Origin: Candidatus Gallacutalibacter pullicola
Lineage (GTDB): Bacteria; Bacillota; Clostridia; Oscillospirales; Acutalibacteraceae
DNA: 60,941 bases
Assembly: GCA_018712265.1 (NCBI GenBank)
Contig: DVHF01000102.1
Span: 1-60,941 of the forward strand
Reading direction: 5' to 3'
Shown here: positions 24,535 through 33,245 of the stretch, one piece after another
Layout of the letters: every line of letters starts with the position of its first letter
How positions within the stretch are numbered: the first letter of the stretch is position 1
Notes under the pieces: model-generated
The model's input: the letters and a program-made list of their open reading frames with translations, nothing else
Database searches by the model: none
Told to the model about the DNA's origin: nothing
Made by a program: the position numbers and the translations under genes

Positions 24535-26469
24535 TTACTCCTGCTTTGTGCGGCCGCGCGGGACAAGCACACCCTGGCGGTACGCGTTGAGAAGCAGCGT
24601 CAGATCGTAGATCCTGTTGCTGATGTTGTTTCCAATATCGGTATCCATCACCATCACGCGGTATTTCTGCGTCTCGAACACATCGGAGTGGGATTTGATG
24701 TCGCGGTTCTCGGTGATGGCCTTTTCGGTATTTTCAAACGCCTCGTGCGACAGGATGCGCATCCCGTGGGAATTGTAGATCAGCGTGTACCCGGCGATCC
24801 CGGTGGTGCGGTGGTATGCCTGACAGAAGCCGCCGTCGATCACAATCAGCTTGCCGCCGGCCTTGAGCGGGCTTTCGCCCTCCTTGGCGCGCACCGGCAC
24901 GTGGCCGTTGATGATGTGGGAAAACGGGGTGTCGAGATCGAATTCCCGCAGCAGCATCCGGCAGACTTCTTCGGAATTGTAAAGCTGGTAGTACGGGTTC
25001 TTCTTCTCCTCCCACGCTTCCTTATCCTCAATAAACATACGCTCAAAGGTGGTCATTTTGGCACGCCCGAACAGCGGCGATTTCTTCCCACACCAGAGGT
25101 ACCACATATAGTCGGCGTACTCGCGTTTGCGGGGATTGCGCCGCGGGCTGAAATACGCCTGCCTCGCGATCTTCTCGGAGAGATCCATCAGCTCGCGCCC
25201 CGATACGGATTTCCCGTCCACCACAACGCGCATCAGCGTGCCGTCCGGGTTCATCGGGATGCAGCCGTGGAACAGCAGGTTCTGGTTGAACCGCTTATAG
25301 ATGCTGCCCTTTTCATACAGGAACTGCATATGGCGGTGCAGCTTCTCGCTGCGGTTAAAATCCTCGGCGAGGCCATCCATGACGCGCCGCTCCGCAGGGG
25401 TCAGCTCGTAGGGGCTGTCGCGGTCCACGGTGGGAAAATCCACGCTTGTGAGCGCGTAGGTTTTGCCGTCGATCTCGATGGATTTATTCTCGTAATTGAT
25501 GCGGTGCAGCAGCAGCCTGTCCTCCATGCCGTATTCGGGATGGCGCAGGATCACCTGTGCTTCCAGCTTGAACAGGATCATGGCAATCGCCATAGTGATC
25601 TCCTTTTGGGAGCTGCCGCCGTACGTCTCATGCGCGAACATCGCCAAGGGGCGCAGGCTGATGCCGTAGCCGCTCTCGAGCGTGGCCATGTTCCCGGCCG
25701 CGACGCTGTTGCGCACCACCGACGCGATGCACGCCTCACTCCCGGAGGCCGCACCCATCCAGAGAATATCGTGGTTGCCCCATTCCACGTCCACGGCGTG
25801 GTGGTCGATGAGCAGATCCATGATGGCGTCCGCATGGGGGCCGCGGTCGAAAATATCGCCGACAATGTGGAGATGATCCACAGCAAGGCGCTTGATCAGC
25901 GTGGCGAGTGCTTCAATGAACGCGCCGCCGTTGTCGATATTGATGATGGTATCGATAATTTTGCTGTGGTAAATAAGCTGGTTGTTGTCCTCGTCCGGCT
26001 GGGCGTGGAGAAGCTCGTCGATGATATAGCTGAACTCCTTCGGCAGGGCCTTCCTCACCTTCGAGCGCGTATATTTGGAAGCTGTGATTTTGCAGACCTC
26101 AATCAGCTGGTACAGCGTCTCCTTGTACCATTCGTCACAGACAACGCCCTCCTGCTTGAGCATCCGCAGCTTTTCCTCGGGATAATAGATCAGGGTGCAG
26201 ATCTCGGAACGTTCCTTTTCGGACAGCTTATCGCCGTATACCAGATCCACCTTTTCCCGGATCACGCCCGAGCAGTTGTTGAGGATGTGCAGGAACGCCT
26301 CATATTCGCCGTGCAGATCGCTCATAAAGTGTTCGGTGCCCTTGGGCAGGTTCAGGATCGCCTGCAAATTGATAATCTCCGTGCAGACATCTTGTATTGT
26401 GGGGTACCTCTCCCCCAGCAGATCGAGGTATTTCAGTTCCTGTGCTGTAAATTCATGCGTATTTGACAT
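24535..26469 (-). CDS. fbp: Fructose-1,6-bisphosphatase, class III
   Basis: This gluconeogenic enzyme removes the C1 phosphate of fructose-1,6-bisphosphate. It is the Mn-dependent Firmicutes type (644 aa, usual length). Metallophosphoesterase motifs are DLHGEYEAFLHIL, VGDIFDRGPHADAIMD, VEWGNHDILWMGAA and HIINGHVPVRAKEGESP. Class III features include the long N-terminal region with EKLRMLKQEGV and the C-terminal VMDTDIGNNISNRIYDLTLL. The start is ATG at 26469 after GGAGGG. It is followed downstream by the MBL gene with a 92-base gap and preceded by exoA at 44 bases, all on the minus strand. Confidence 0.94.
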   Translation of the reverse strand: MSNTHEFTAQELKYLDLLGERYPTIQDVCTEIINLQAILNLPKGTEHFMSDLHGEYEAFLHILNNCSGVIREKVDLVYGDKLSEKERSEICTLIYYPEEKLRMLKQEGVVCDEWYKETLYQLIEVCKITASKYTRSKVRKALPKEFSYIIDELLHAQPDEDNNQLIYHSKIIDTIINIDNGGAFIEALATLIKRLAVDHLHIVGDIFDRGPHADAIMDLLIDHHAVDVEWGNHDILWMGAASGSEACIASVVRNSVAAGNMATLESGYGISLRPLAMFAHETYGGSSQKEITMAIAMILFKLEAQVILRHPEYGMEDRLLLHRINYENKSIEIDGKTYALTSVDFPTVDRDSPYELTPAERRVMDGLAEDFNRSEKLHRHMQFLYEKGSIYKRFNQNLLFHGCIPMNPDGTLMRVVVDGKSVSGRELMDLSEKIARQAYFSPRRNPRKREYADYMWYLWCGKKSPLFGRAKMTTFERMFIEDKEAWEEKKNPYYQLYNSEEVCRMLLREFDLDTPFSHIINGHVPVRAKEGESPLKAGGKLIVIDGGFCQAYHRTTGIAGYTLIYNSHGMRILSHEAFENTEKAITENRDIKSHSDVFETQKYRVMVMDTDIGNNISNRIYDLTLLLNAYRQGVLVPRGRTKQE

Positions 26470-26513
26470 ATGTCCCTCCTGCTTCGGTTGTCGTTGTGCC
26501 GGGGATCTTTCCG

Positions 26514-27275
26514 TCAGATTTCACCTTTCAGGAAAAGCCCCACCGGGCAGTGGTCGCTGCCCATAATATCGGAATAGATGACGCTGTCCTCGAGCCGATC
26601 GCGCAGCCGCTGCGAGATCAGGAAATAGTCGATGCGCCATCCCGCGTTCTTTTCACGGGCCTTGAACCGGTATGACCACCAGGTATACGCGCCCGTTTTA
26701 TCGGGATACAGCTCGCGGAAGGTATCCAGAAATCCGCTCGAGAGCAGCTGCTCCATTTTTGCGCGCTCCTGCGGGGAATACCCGGCGTTTCCTTCGTTTG
26801 TTTTCGGATTTTTCAGTTCAATCGCTGAGCGCGCGACGTTCATATCGCCGCAGATGATAACGGGCTTCTTTTCGTCGAGCGATTTCACATAATTGCGGAA
26901 AGCATCCTCCCAGCTTTCGCGGTAATCGATGCGCGCCAGCTCCGACTGCGCGTTCGGCGTGTAGACCGTTACGAAATAAAAATCCGGATATTCCAGCGTA
27001 ATGGCGCGGCCCTCCCCCACGTGCGCCGGATCGTTGATATCATAATTGATGGAGATCGGCTCCCGCCTGGCAAACACCGCCGTGCCGGAATATCCCTTTT
27101 TCTCCGCAGAATTCCAGTAGCACAGATAGCCGGGGATCTCCTGTTCCAGCTGCTCCGGGCGCATTTTCGTCTCCTGGATGGCAAAAATATCCGCGTTCTC
27201 ACGCGCCAGAAAATCGAGAAAGCCTTTTCCAAGACAGGCCCGCAGGCCGTTTACATTCCAAGAAATCAGTTTCAT
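26514..27275 (-). CDS. exoA: Exodeoxyribonuclease III (AP endonuclease)
   Basis: This is a DNA-repair nuclease of the ExoIII/APE1 family (253 aa). It cuts at abasic sites and degrades one strand 3' to 5'. Signature residues are seen in KLISWNVNGLRACLGKGF (start), DIFAIQETKM (metal-binding Glu), GDMNVARSAIELKNPK (catalytic Asp/Asn), WRIDYFLISQRL and GSDHCPVGLFL (catalytic Asp-His). The ATG at 27275 was chosen because the conserved domain begins there and GGAG lies ten bases before it. It is the first gene of a minus-strand run with fbp and the MBL gene. Confidence 0.93.
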   Translation of the reverse strand: MKLISWNVNGLRACLGKGFLDFLARENADIFAIQETKMRPEQLEQEIPGYLCYWNSAEKKGYSGTAVFARREPISINYDINDPAHVGEGRAITLEYPDFYFVTVYTPNAQSELARIDYRESWEDAFRNYVKSLDEKKPVIICGDMNVARSAIELKNPKTNEGNAGYSPQERAKMEQLLSSGFLDTFRELYPDKTGAYTWWSYRFKAREKNAGWRIDYFLISQRLRDRLEDSVIYSDIMGSDHCPVGLFLKGEI

Positions 27276-27495
27276 TTTCGTAATACTCCTATATCCGGGC
27301 ATCCGCCCTTACTCCTACTCTTTTTACAGCCGGGCTGGGCGCCCGTGCATGAGGGATATCTGTTATCATTATTATATCTCACAGGGGTACTGATAGCAAG
27401 GCTGGCTTTGTGAATTTTTGTCCTGTCCGGACAGCCATCCTGTGAAAATCTTGATAGATTTCATACGAAAGGTTATGCGTCCTTCTTGGAATTTA

Positions 27496-27524
27496 TAGAC
27501 ATTCTCCTGCAAATATGATACACT
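27496..27524 (+). promoter_or_regulatory. Promoter for the GNAT-cyclophilin genes
   Basis: TAGACA (27496-27501), 17 bases, TACACT (27519-27524), about 40 bases before the TTG start at 27569. Confidence 0.6.
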
Positions 27525-27568
27525 GAACGCAAAGACCGGGCAAATCAAAAACGCAGAGGAGGATTGTT

Positions 27569-28165
27569 TTGATACTGGAAACAGAGCGGTTAATTCTGCG
27601 GGAGTTTGAGGACTCCGATTTTGCAGACCTGGCGGAAATTTTACAGGATCCGCAGGTGATGTATGCCTACGAGCACGACTTTTCCGACGCAGATGTGCGC
27701 GGGTGGCTGGACCGCCAGAAAGCGCGCTACCGACAGTATGGGTTCGGCTTGTGGGCTGCGATTCGGAAGGATACCGGAGAGATGGTCGGTCAGGCGGGAC
27801 TCACGATGCAGCCGTGTGAGGATCGGCAGGTGCTGGAAATCGGATATCTGCTCAAGAAAAGGTTCTGGCACATGGGGTATGCGCGCGAGGCTGCGGCGGG
27901 CTGCAAAAGGTACGCGTTTGAGGTTTTGGATGCCGATCGCGTCTATTCGATTATCAAGACGGATAACGCCGCGTCGATCCGTGTGGCGCAGTCCATCGGC
28001 ATGGAGCGGGAAAAGGAGTTCACCGCACGCTATTACAACGGCGATATGCAGCATTATCTCTATTGTGTCCGCCGTCCCGCCGGGACAGGCAGATTTGTGC
28101 TTGAAGATTCTGCCAAATGCGGGTATAATAAAGGGGAAATATTCATTGGGGAGGAATCTTCATGA
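27569..28165 (+). CDS. GNAT-family N-acetyltransferase (RimJ/RimL-like)
   Basis: This 198-aa protein belongs to the RimJ/RimL-type GNATs (Acetyltransf_3). Motifs: LETERLILREFEDSDFADLA, VLEIGYLLKKRFWHMGYARE (motif A, acetyl-CoA site) and DRVYSIIKTDNAASIRVAQS, followed by IGMEREKEF. The start is TTG at 27569, six bases after GAGGAGG. The last 30 residues lie beyond the usual fold. The stop overlaps the cyclophilin start (ATGA), so the two are translationally coupled. Its target (a protein N-terminus or small amine) cannot be told. Confidence 0.86.
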   Translation: MILETERLILREFEDSDFADLAEILQDPQVMYAYEHDFSDADVRGWLDRQKARYRQYGFGLWAAIRKDTGEMVGQAGLTMQPCEDRQVLEIGYLLKKRFWHMGYAREAAAGCKRYAFEVLDADRVYSIIKTDNAASIRVAQSIGMEREKEFTARYYNGDMQHYLYCVRRPAGTGRFVLEDSAKCGYNKGEIFIGEESS

Positions 28166-28677
28166 ACCATCCTATTGTTACTATTGAAACGGAGTACGGC
28201 GCAATCAAGGCCGAGCTCTATCCGGAAAAGGCACCCAACACCGTCAATAATTTCATCTCGCTTGTGAAAAAGGGCTTTTATGACGGCCTGACCTTCCACC
28301 GCGTGATCCCCGGATTTATGATCCAGGGCGGCGATCCGGACGGCATCGGCACAGGCGGTCCCGGCTACTCCATCAAGGGCGAATTTACGGCTAACCGCTT
28401 CCCGAACGATCTCCGCCACACGCGCGGCGTTCTCTCCATGGCGCGCGCGATGAATCCCGACAGCGCGGGCTCGCAGTTTTTCATCATGGTGGAGGACGCG
28501 CCCCATCTGGACGGGCAGTACGCCGCGTTCGGAAAGGTCATAGAGGGTATGGAGGCCGCCGATCGTATCGTTCGTGCGCGCCGCGATCCCTACGATAAGC
28601 CGTATCAGGATCAGGTGATGCTCAAGGTTACGGTGGACACCCTCGGCGATGAGTATCCGGAACCGGAAACACTGTAA
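28162..28677 (+). CDS. Peptidyl-prolyl cis-trans isomerase, cyclophilin type
   Basis: This 171-aa cytoplasmic protein-folding catalyst has no signal peptide. Cyclophilin active-site residues are in GLTFHRVIPGFMIQGGDPDG (Arg, Phe, Gln), RGVLSMARAMNPDSAGSQFF (Met, Ala, Gln, Phe) and LDGQYAAFGKVIEGMEAADR. Length is typical of small bacterial cyclophilins (PpiB-like). It overlaps the GNAT gene by four bases. The following 92 bases lead to a separate start with its own ribosome site. Confidence 0.92.
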   Translation: MNHPIVTIETEYGAIKAELYPEKAPNTVNNFISLVKKGFYDGLTFHRVIPGFMIQGGDPDGIGTGGPGYSIKGEFTANRFPNDLRHTRGVLSMARAMNPDSAGSQFFIMVEDAPHLDGQYAAFGKVIEGMEAADRIVRARRDPYDKPYQDQVMLKVTVDTLGDEYPEPETL

Positions 28678-28769
28678 AGAGTGTGCCCCAAAAGCTTTGT
28701 CTTTTGGAATCTGCGGGCTTTTGAACCAGTCCGTGCAAAATTTTTATTTTCTGGAAAGGGGTTTTTCTC

Positions 28770-29651
28770 ATGGATTATGTCATAAAGAGCGGCGAGCTGA
28801 CTGTCGGCGTGACCACAAAGGGCGGCCAGTTCACCTCGATGAAGGATCAAAATGGTGTAGAATATGTCTGGCAGGCAGATCCCGCTTACTGGGCCAACCA
28901 GACCCCTCTGTGCTTCCCGATCGTAGGAAGCCTGCGCAACAAGACCGCCACCATTGGCAACGGCAAAACAGCGACGATGGAGCGCCACGGCGTTGTGCGC
29001 AACATGGAGTTCTCCCCTGTTGAGGTTTCCGACACCTCCGTGACGCTCTCTGTCAAGGCGGACGACGAGACGCTCGCGCGGTATCCGTATCAGTTTGAGT
29101 ATCGTGTGACATATTCGGTCAGCGGCAAGACGCTCAAGGTTACATTCACGGCAATCAACCACGATTCTGAGCCGATGCCCTACACGCTGGGCGGTCATCC
29201 GGCTTTCAACTGCCCGATGGGCAAAGACGATGCGTTTGAAGATTACGTGGTGGAATTCGAGAAGCCGGAAACAGCCGACTGCCCCACCCCGATCAAGGAA
29301 ACCGGACTGATGGATTACAACCTGCGCACGCGTATGCTGACAAACGAGACAACCCTCCCGATGCGTCACGAGCTGTTTAAGGTGGACGCAGTCGTGTTTG
29401 ACCGTCTGGTATCGCGCAAGGCGAAGCTGTACAATCCCAAGACAGGCATGGGCGTCGAGATGGACTTCCATGATTTCAAGTATCTGCTGGTGTGGTCCGC
29501 TGCGAACAACGCCCCGTTCGTCGCCCTTGAGCCGTGGAACGGCCTGACCACCTGCAACGACGAGGACGACGTCTTTGAGCACAAGCACGACATCGTCACC
29601 CTCCAGCCCGGCGAGTCCCACTCCTATTCCTTCACCGTCACCATCCTGTGA
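28770..29651 (+). CDS. Aldose 1-epimerase family protein
   Basis: This 293-aa mutarotase-like protein (galactose mutarotase fold, Aldose_epim PF01263) probably interconverts the anomers of a free or phosphorylated sugar. Visible parts are GGQFTSMKDQNGVEYVWQAD, LCFPIVGSLRNKTATIGNGK, INHDSEPMPYTLGGHPAFNC (conserved His) and LLVWSAANNAPFVALEPWNG (catalytic Glu). It resembles the LacX-like subgroup. The ATG at 28770 has GGAAAGGGG nine bases upstream. No sugar genes adjoin, so the substrate stays open. Two family B units follow its stop. Confidence 0.87.
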   Translation: MDYVIKSGELTVGVTTKGGQFTSMKDQNGVEYVWQADPAYWANQTPLCFPIVGSLRNKTATIGNGKTATMERHGVVRNMEFSPVEVSDTSVTLSVKADDETLARYPYQFEYRVTYSVSGKTLKVTFTAINHDSEPMPYTLGGHPAFNCPMGKDDAFEDYVVEFEKPETADCPTPIKETGLMDYNLRTRMLTNETTLPMRHELFKVDAVVFDRLVSRKAKLYNPKTGMGVEMDFHDFKYLLVWSAANNAPFVALEPWNGLTTCNDEDDVFEHKHDIVTLQPGESHSYSFTVTIL

Positions 29652-29654
29652 GCC

Positions 29655-29990
29655 TGGAGGGCTGCCGCCCTCCTTGCAGGGGCCTCTGCGGCCCCTGCAC
29701 CCCGCCCCGGGCCAAAGGCCCGGACCCATTCCGCCCAGCCGCGTGGGGAATCATTCCTCGTTCCCGAGACGGAGGAATTTTCTTTTGTCACTTTGTGATA
29801 TTCCCACGCGCTGTAGGGGGATCTTCCCCTGCATCCTGCCCCGGGCCCTCCGCAAGCGGGCTGTCCTTTCACGGAGGCTGCCCCCCTTGTCACTATGTGA
29901 CATTCCCCCCACGCTGTGGGGGAATTTTCCCGGATCCATTCCGCCTAGCCGCGCAGGATATCGTTTTACACTGCCGTGACGGAAGCTTGA
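29655..29990 (+). repeat. Family B repeat, double copy
   Basis: Unit 1: GGAGGGCTGCCGCCCTCC, CAGGGGCCTCTGCGGCCCCTG, CGGGCCAAAGGCCCG, ACCCATTCCGCCCAGCCGCG. Unit 2: TTTGTCACTTTGTGATA and TTGTCACTATGTGACA hairpins, CCCACGCTGTGGG, CCCGGATCCATTCCGCCTAGCCGCG. It fills the gap between the epimerase and PH-domain genes, and I see no gene in it. Confidence 0.72.
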
Positions 29991-30003
29991 AAGGAGCTGG
30001 AAT

Positions 30004-30378
30004 ATGATTGATTTTAACAATGCAAGCTTTTTAAAGCTGCGCCCTGTTCCCGGGGACGCTTACGCTCCCATGCTGACGCCCATGCTCATTGACGGAGAGC
30101 AGATCATCTCCTCTTATCAGTCGATCCGCGACGGCGTTGTTTTTACCAACAAGCGTATTTTCGCCGTCAACGTGCAGGGCTTAACCGGAAAAAAGAAGGA
30201 TTTTACCTCCCTTCCTTACAGCAGAATTCAGACGTTTTCAGTGGAATCTGCCGGGGTGATCGATCTGGACAGCGAACTTGAGCTTTGGTTCAGCGGGCTT
30301 GGAAAGGTGAAATTTGAGTTTACCTCGGAATGTAACGTGACGGAGATCTGCCGGTTTATCAGTCAAAATGTGCTGTAA
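30004..30378 (+). CDS. Bacterial PH domain protein
   Basis: This 124-aa single-domain protein matches the bacterial pleckstrin-homology-like family (bPH_1, PF08000). DGEQIISSYQSIRDGVVFTN, NKRIFAVNVQGLTGKKKDFT and SLPYSRIQTFSVESAGVIDL follow the usual strand pattern, ending in the helix EICRFISQNVL. No membrane segment or signal is seen. Members form ring-like oligomers. Their role in the cell is not established. The ATG at 30004 follows AAGGAG by eight bases, directly behind the family B repeat. The 341 bases after it contain no gene I can support. Confidence 0.83.
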   Translation: MIDFNNASFLKLRPVPGDAYAPMLTPMLIDGEQIISSYQSIRDGVVFTNKRIFAVNVQGLTGKKKDFTSLPYSRIQTFSVESAGVIDLDSELELWFSGLGKVKFEFTSECNVTEICRFISQNVL

Positions 30379-30719
30379 TCCGGGGAGGATTGACAAACCT
30401 GTCGTTCTGTGATAGAATGTGTTTTAGAATTTGAGCCGGAGATTGGTTCGGCTTGAATTTTTGGCGTTTGGAATGTATTTTTCGGAGCGCCTGCAAAAGA
30501 AATACTCTGGAGAGTCTTTCATAACAATTTTACGGATCACTCCGCATTTTGTGGAGTTAAGGCCATACGGACAGCCGGGTCCACTGCCGATTGGCGGTTT
30601 TTCCGCCTTATTGATTGAGTTAAAAGCTCAAATTTTATAAGTTGGTTCCTTTATAACCAGACACATTTGTGTGAACTTGTGAAACGGTCAATAAGAGTAG
30701 TAAAAGTATGATTGCTATA

Positions 30720-30863
30720 TAGACTCTGACATTCCATTCGGTGAATACCGGTTCCAGCCGCGTCTGCGGAAAGAGCCGGCGGCCCGCTGAAAATGCCGCG
30801 CCAGGGGCGGCTTTAAAATGGATTTTGACGCAAGCTGCGCACAAGGTGCGGCTTGCGTTTTTT
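30720..30863 (+). promoter_or_regulatory. Structured leader of the polyamine operon, unassigned
   Basis: Before the decarboxylase gene the RNA can fold CCGGTTC/GAGCCGG around CCGCG.CT.GCGG, then GCCGC/GCGGC, then a terminator. This is the arrangement of an attenuator. It matches no riboswitch class I can name. Confidence 0.45.
30828..30863 (+). terminator. Terminator-like hairpin before the polyamine operon
   Basis: ACGCAAGC (30828-30835) pairs with GCTTGCGT (30851-30858), with an inner CGCA/TGCG stem, followed by six T. It lies 43 bases before the GTG start, so it probably attenuates the operon. Confidence 0.75.
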
Positions 30864-30905
30864 CATGCGCAGAAGGAGCCACGGGAAGCGAGGATATGGG
30901 ATATT

Positions 30906-32366
30906 GTGAAACAGGAAAAAATGCCTATCGATCAGCGGCGGGCCCCTATTTATGAGGCGTTGGAACGTTTCCGCCGGATGCGTGTGGTCCCTTTTGACGT
31001 CCCCGGCCATAAGCACGGGAAGGGCAACCCGGAGCTCGTCGCGTTTTTGGGCCAGCAGTGCGTTGAAATTGACGTCAACAGCATGAAGCCGCTCGATAAT
31101 CTGTGCCACCCGGTTTCAGTTATCCGGGAGGCCGAGATACTTGCCGCCGACGCTTTCGGGGCGGAAAACGCTTTCCTGATGGTCGGCGGAACAACCTCGT
31201 CCGTGCAGAGCATGGTCCTTTCTGCCTGCAAGCGCGGGGATGAGATTATCCTGCCGCGCAACGTCCACCGCAGCGTGATCAACGCGCTCGTGCTCTGCGG
31301 CGCCGTACCGGTGTACGTCAATCCCGATGTGGACAGCCGTCTCGGGATCTCCCTCGGGATGCAGCGCGAGCAGGTGCGCCGGGCCATCGAGGAGCATCCA
31401 AACGCCGTCGCGGTGCTGGTGAATAATCCCACCTATTACGGGATCTGCTCCGATCTCCGGGCAATCGTCAAAATGGCGCACGACGCCGGGATGCTCTGTC
31501 TGGCCGACGAGGCCCACGGCACACACTTCTATTTCGGGGACGAGCTGCCCGTGTCCGCGATGGCTGCGGGCGCGGATATGGCGGCCGTCTCGATGCACAA
31601 GAGCGGCGGCAGCCTGACGCAGTCCAGCTTCCTGCTGACCGGGCCGTCGATTCAGGCCGGTCACGTGCGCCAGATCATCAACCTGACGCAGACCACCTCG
31701 GGCAGCTATCTGCTGATGTCCAGCCTTGACATCAGCCGCCGCAATCTGGCCCTGCGCGGAAAGAAGATTTTCAGCCGCGTTTCCGCTATGGCGGACTATG
31801 CGCGCGGCGAGATCAACGCCTCCGGCGGGTATTACGCGTTCGGCAGGGAACTGATAAACGACGATTCGATTTTTGACTTTGACACGACAAAGCTCAGCGT
31901 CCATACGCTCGATATCGGGCTGGCGGGCATTGAAGTTTACGATATTCTGCGCGACGAATACGATATCCAGATCGAATTCGGGGATCTGGGAAATATTCTG
32001 GCATATCTGTCCATCGGAGACAGGCCGCAGGAGGTGGAGCGGCTCGTCAGCGCGCTGTCGGACGTCCGCCGCCGCCACGGAAAAAAGGCCACCGGTCTGC
32101 TGACGCAGGAATATATCGATCCGCAGGTGGTCGCGACGCCGCAGGATGCGTTCTACGCCGAAAAGGTGAGTCTCCCCCTCGAGGAGACGGAGGGCCGCGT
32201 GTGCAGCGAGTTCGTCATGTGCTATCCGCCGGGGATCCCGATCCTCGCGCCGGGAGAGCGGATCACAAAGGATATTCTCAACTACATCCGCTATGCCAAA
32301 AGCAAGGGCTGCAGCATGACCGGTCCGGAGGATCCGGATATCCTGCACCTGAATGTACTCAAATAA
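30906..32366 (+). CDS. speA: Orn/Lys/Arg decarboxylase family protein, probably arginine decarboxylase
   Basis: This PLP enzyme of fold type I (Orn/Lys/Arg decarboxylase major domain, about 486 aa, short form without a wing domain) would make agmatine from arginine. Agmatinase two genes downstream supports arginine as substrate. Motifs: VPFDVPGHKHGKGNPEL, AFLMVGGTTSSVQSMVL, LADEAHGTHFYFGDELP (Asp-His over the PLP ring), AVSMHKSGGSLTQSSFLL (Schiff-base Lys) and CYPPGIPILAPGERIT. Start options are GTG 30906 and ATG 30921. The latter has AGGAA nearby, and both are possible. Lysine or ornithine decarboxylase activity cannot be excluded. First gene of speA-speE-speB with an 18-base gap. Confidence 0.87.
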   Translation: MKQEKMPIDQRRAPIYEALERFRRMRVVPFDVPGHKHGKGNPELVAFLGQQCVEIDVNSMKPLDNLCHPVSVIREAEILAADAFGAENAFLMVGGTTSSVQSMVLSACKRGDEIILPRNVHRSVINALVLCGAVPVYVNPDVDSRLGISLGMQREQVRRAIEEHPNAVAVLVNNPTYYGICSDLRAIVKMAHDAGMLCLADEAHGTHFYFGDELPVSAMAAGADMAAVSMHKSGGSLTQSSFLLTGPSIQAGHVRQIINLTQTTSGSYLLMSSLDISRRNLALRGKKIFSRVSAMADYARGEINASGGYYAFGRELINDDSIFDFDTTKLSVHTLDIGLAGIEVYDILRDEYDIQIEFGDLGNILAYLSIGDRPQEVERLVSALSDVRRRHGKKATGLLTQEYIDPQVVATPQDAFYAEKVSLPLEETEGRVCSEFVMCYPPGIPILAPGERITKDILNYIRYAKSKGCSMTGPEDPDILHLNVLK

Positions 32367-32384
32367 ATACCGGAAGGGAGAGGG

Positions 32385-33245
32385 ATGACGATGGAATTTT
32401 GGTTCAGCGAATTCCACACGCCGGACGTCAAGCACAGCATCCGCGTGAAACGCCATCTGTTTTCGCTTGAGAGCGAATATCAGCAGATCGATATTTTTGA
32501 TACGCCGGAATTTGGCCGGATGCTTGTATTGGACGGCAACGTGATGCTCACCGAGCGCGACGAGTTTATTTACGACGAGATGATCACCCATGTGCCGATG
32601 GCGGTGCATCAGGGGATCCGCGATATCCTTGTGATAGGCGCCGGGGACGGCGGAGTGGTCAAGGAGCTTACCCGGTACGATCGCGTGCGGCGCATCGATC
32701 TGGTGGAGATGGATCCGCAGGTGCTTCAGGCCTGCCGGGAATTCCTGCCCGCCAACGCCTGCCGTCTCGATGACGAACGGGTGCACATCTATTTCGAGAA
32801 CGGGCTCAAATTCCTGCGCAGCTGCGAAAATGAGTACGATCTGATCATCGTGGATTCCACGGATCCATTCGGGCCGTCGGAAGGGCTGTTCACGCGCGAA
32901 TTTTACGGCAGCTGTCATTCGGCCCTCAAGGAGGACGGGATCATGGTCAACCAGCAGGGCAGCCCGTTTTTCGCCCAAGACGCCGAGGCCATGAAGCGCA
33001 GCCATATGCGCATTGTCCACAGCTTCCCGATCAGCCGCGTCTATCAGGCGCATATTCCGACGTATGCCGCCGGGTACTGGCTGTTCGGCTTCGCCAGCAA
33101 GAAGTACCACCCCATCGACGATCTGGACGCGGACGCCTGGTCGGCGCTCGGCCTGCGCACGCGGTACTATACCACACGCCTCCACCGGGGTGCTTTCTAT
33201 CTCCCGGCCTTTCTGGAGGAGGCCCTTGAGGAGGTGGAACGCTGA
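32385..33245 (+). CDS. speE: Polyamine aminopropyltransferase (spermidine synthase)
   Basis: This enzyme transfers an aminopropyl group from decarboxylated AdoMet to putrescine or a related amine (286 aa). It has the N-terminal beta-domain EYQQIDIFDTPEFGRMLVLD, the AdoMet-fold motif DILVIGAGDGGVVKELTRYD, RRIDLVEMDPQVLQACREFL, and the catalytic Asp region IIVDSTDPFGPSEGLFTREF. ATG 32385 or ATG 32391 may be used. The stop and the speB start overlap (TGATG). No AdoMet decarboxylase (speD) lies in the window, so the donor must come from elsewhere, or the enzyme has another role beside the carboxyspermidine branch downstream. Confidence 0.92.
   Translation: MTMEFWFSEFHTPDVKHSIRVKRHLFSLESEYQQIDIFDTPEFGRMLVLDGNVMLTERDEFIYDEMITHVPMAVHQGIRDILVIGAGDGGVVKELTRYDRVRRIDLVEMDPQVLQACREFLPANACRLDDERVHIYFENGLKFLRSCENEYDLIIVDSTDPFGPSEGLFTREFYGSCHSALKEDGIMVNQQGSPFFAQDAEAMKRSHMRIVHSFPISRVYQAHIPTYAAGYWLFGFASKKYHPIDDLDADAWSALGLRTRYYTTRLHRGAFYLPAFLEEALEEVER

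Noticed and set aside
30431-30640. 69-aa open frame after the PH-domain gene
   Set aside because: No ribosome site, atypical codon use and no recognisable pattern. It overlaps a weak terminator-like hairpin (AGCCG/CGGCT).
30720-30863. Leader of the polyamine operon as a cobalamin riboswitch (GGTGAATACCGG looks similar)
   Set aside because: The conserved ACTG and the B12-box are missing and the stem order does not fit.
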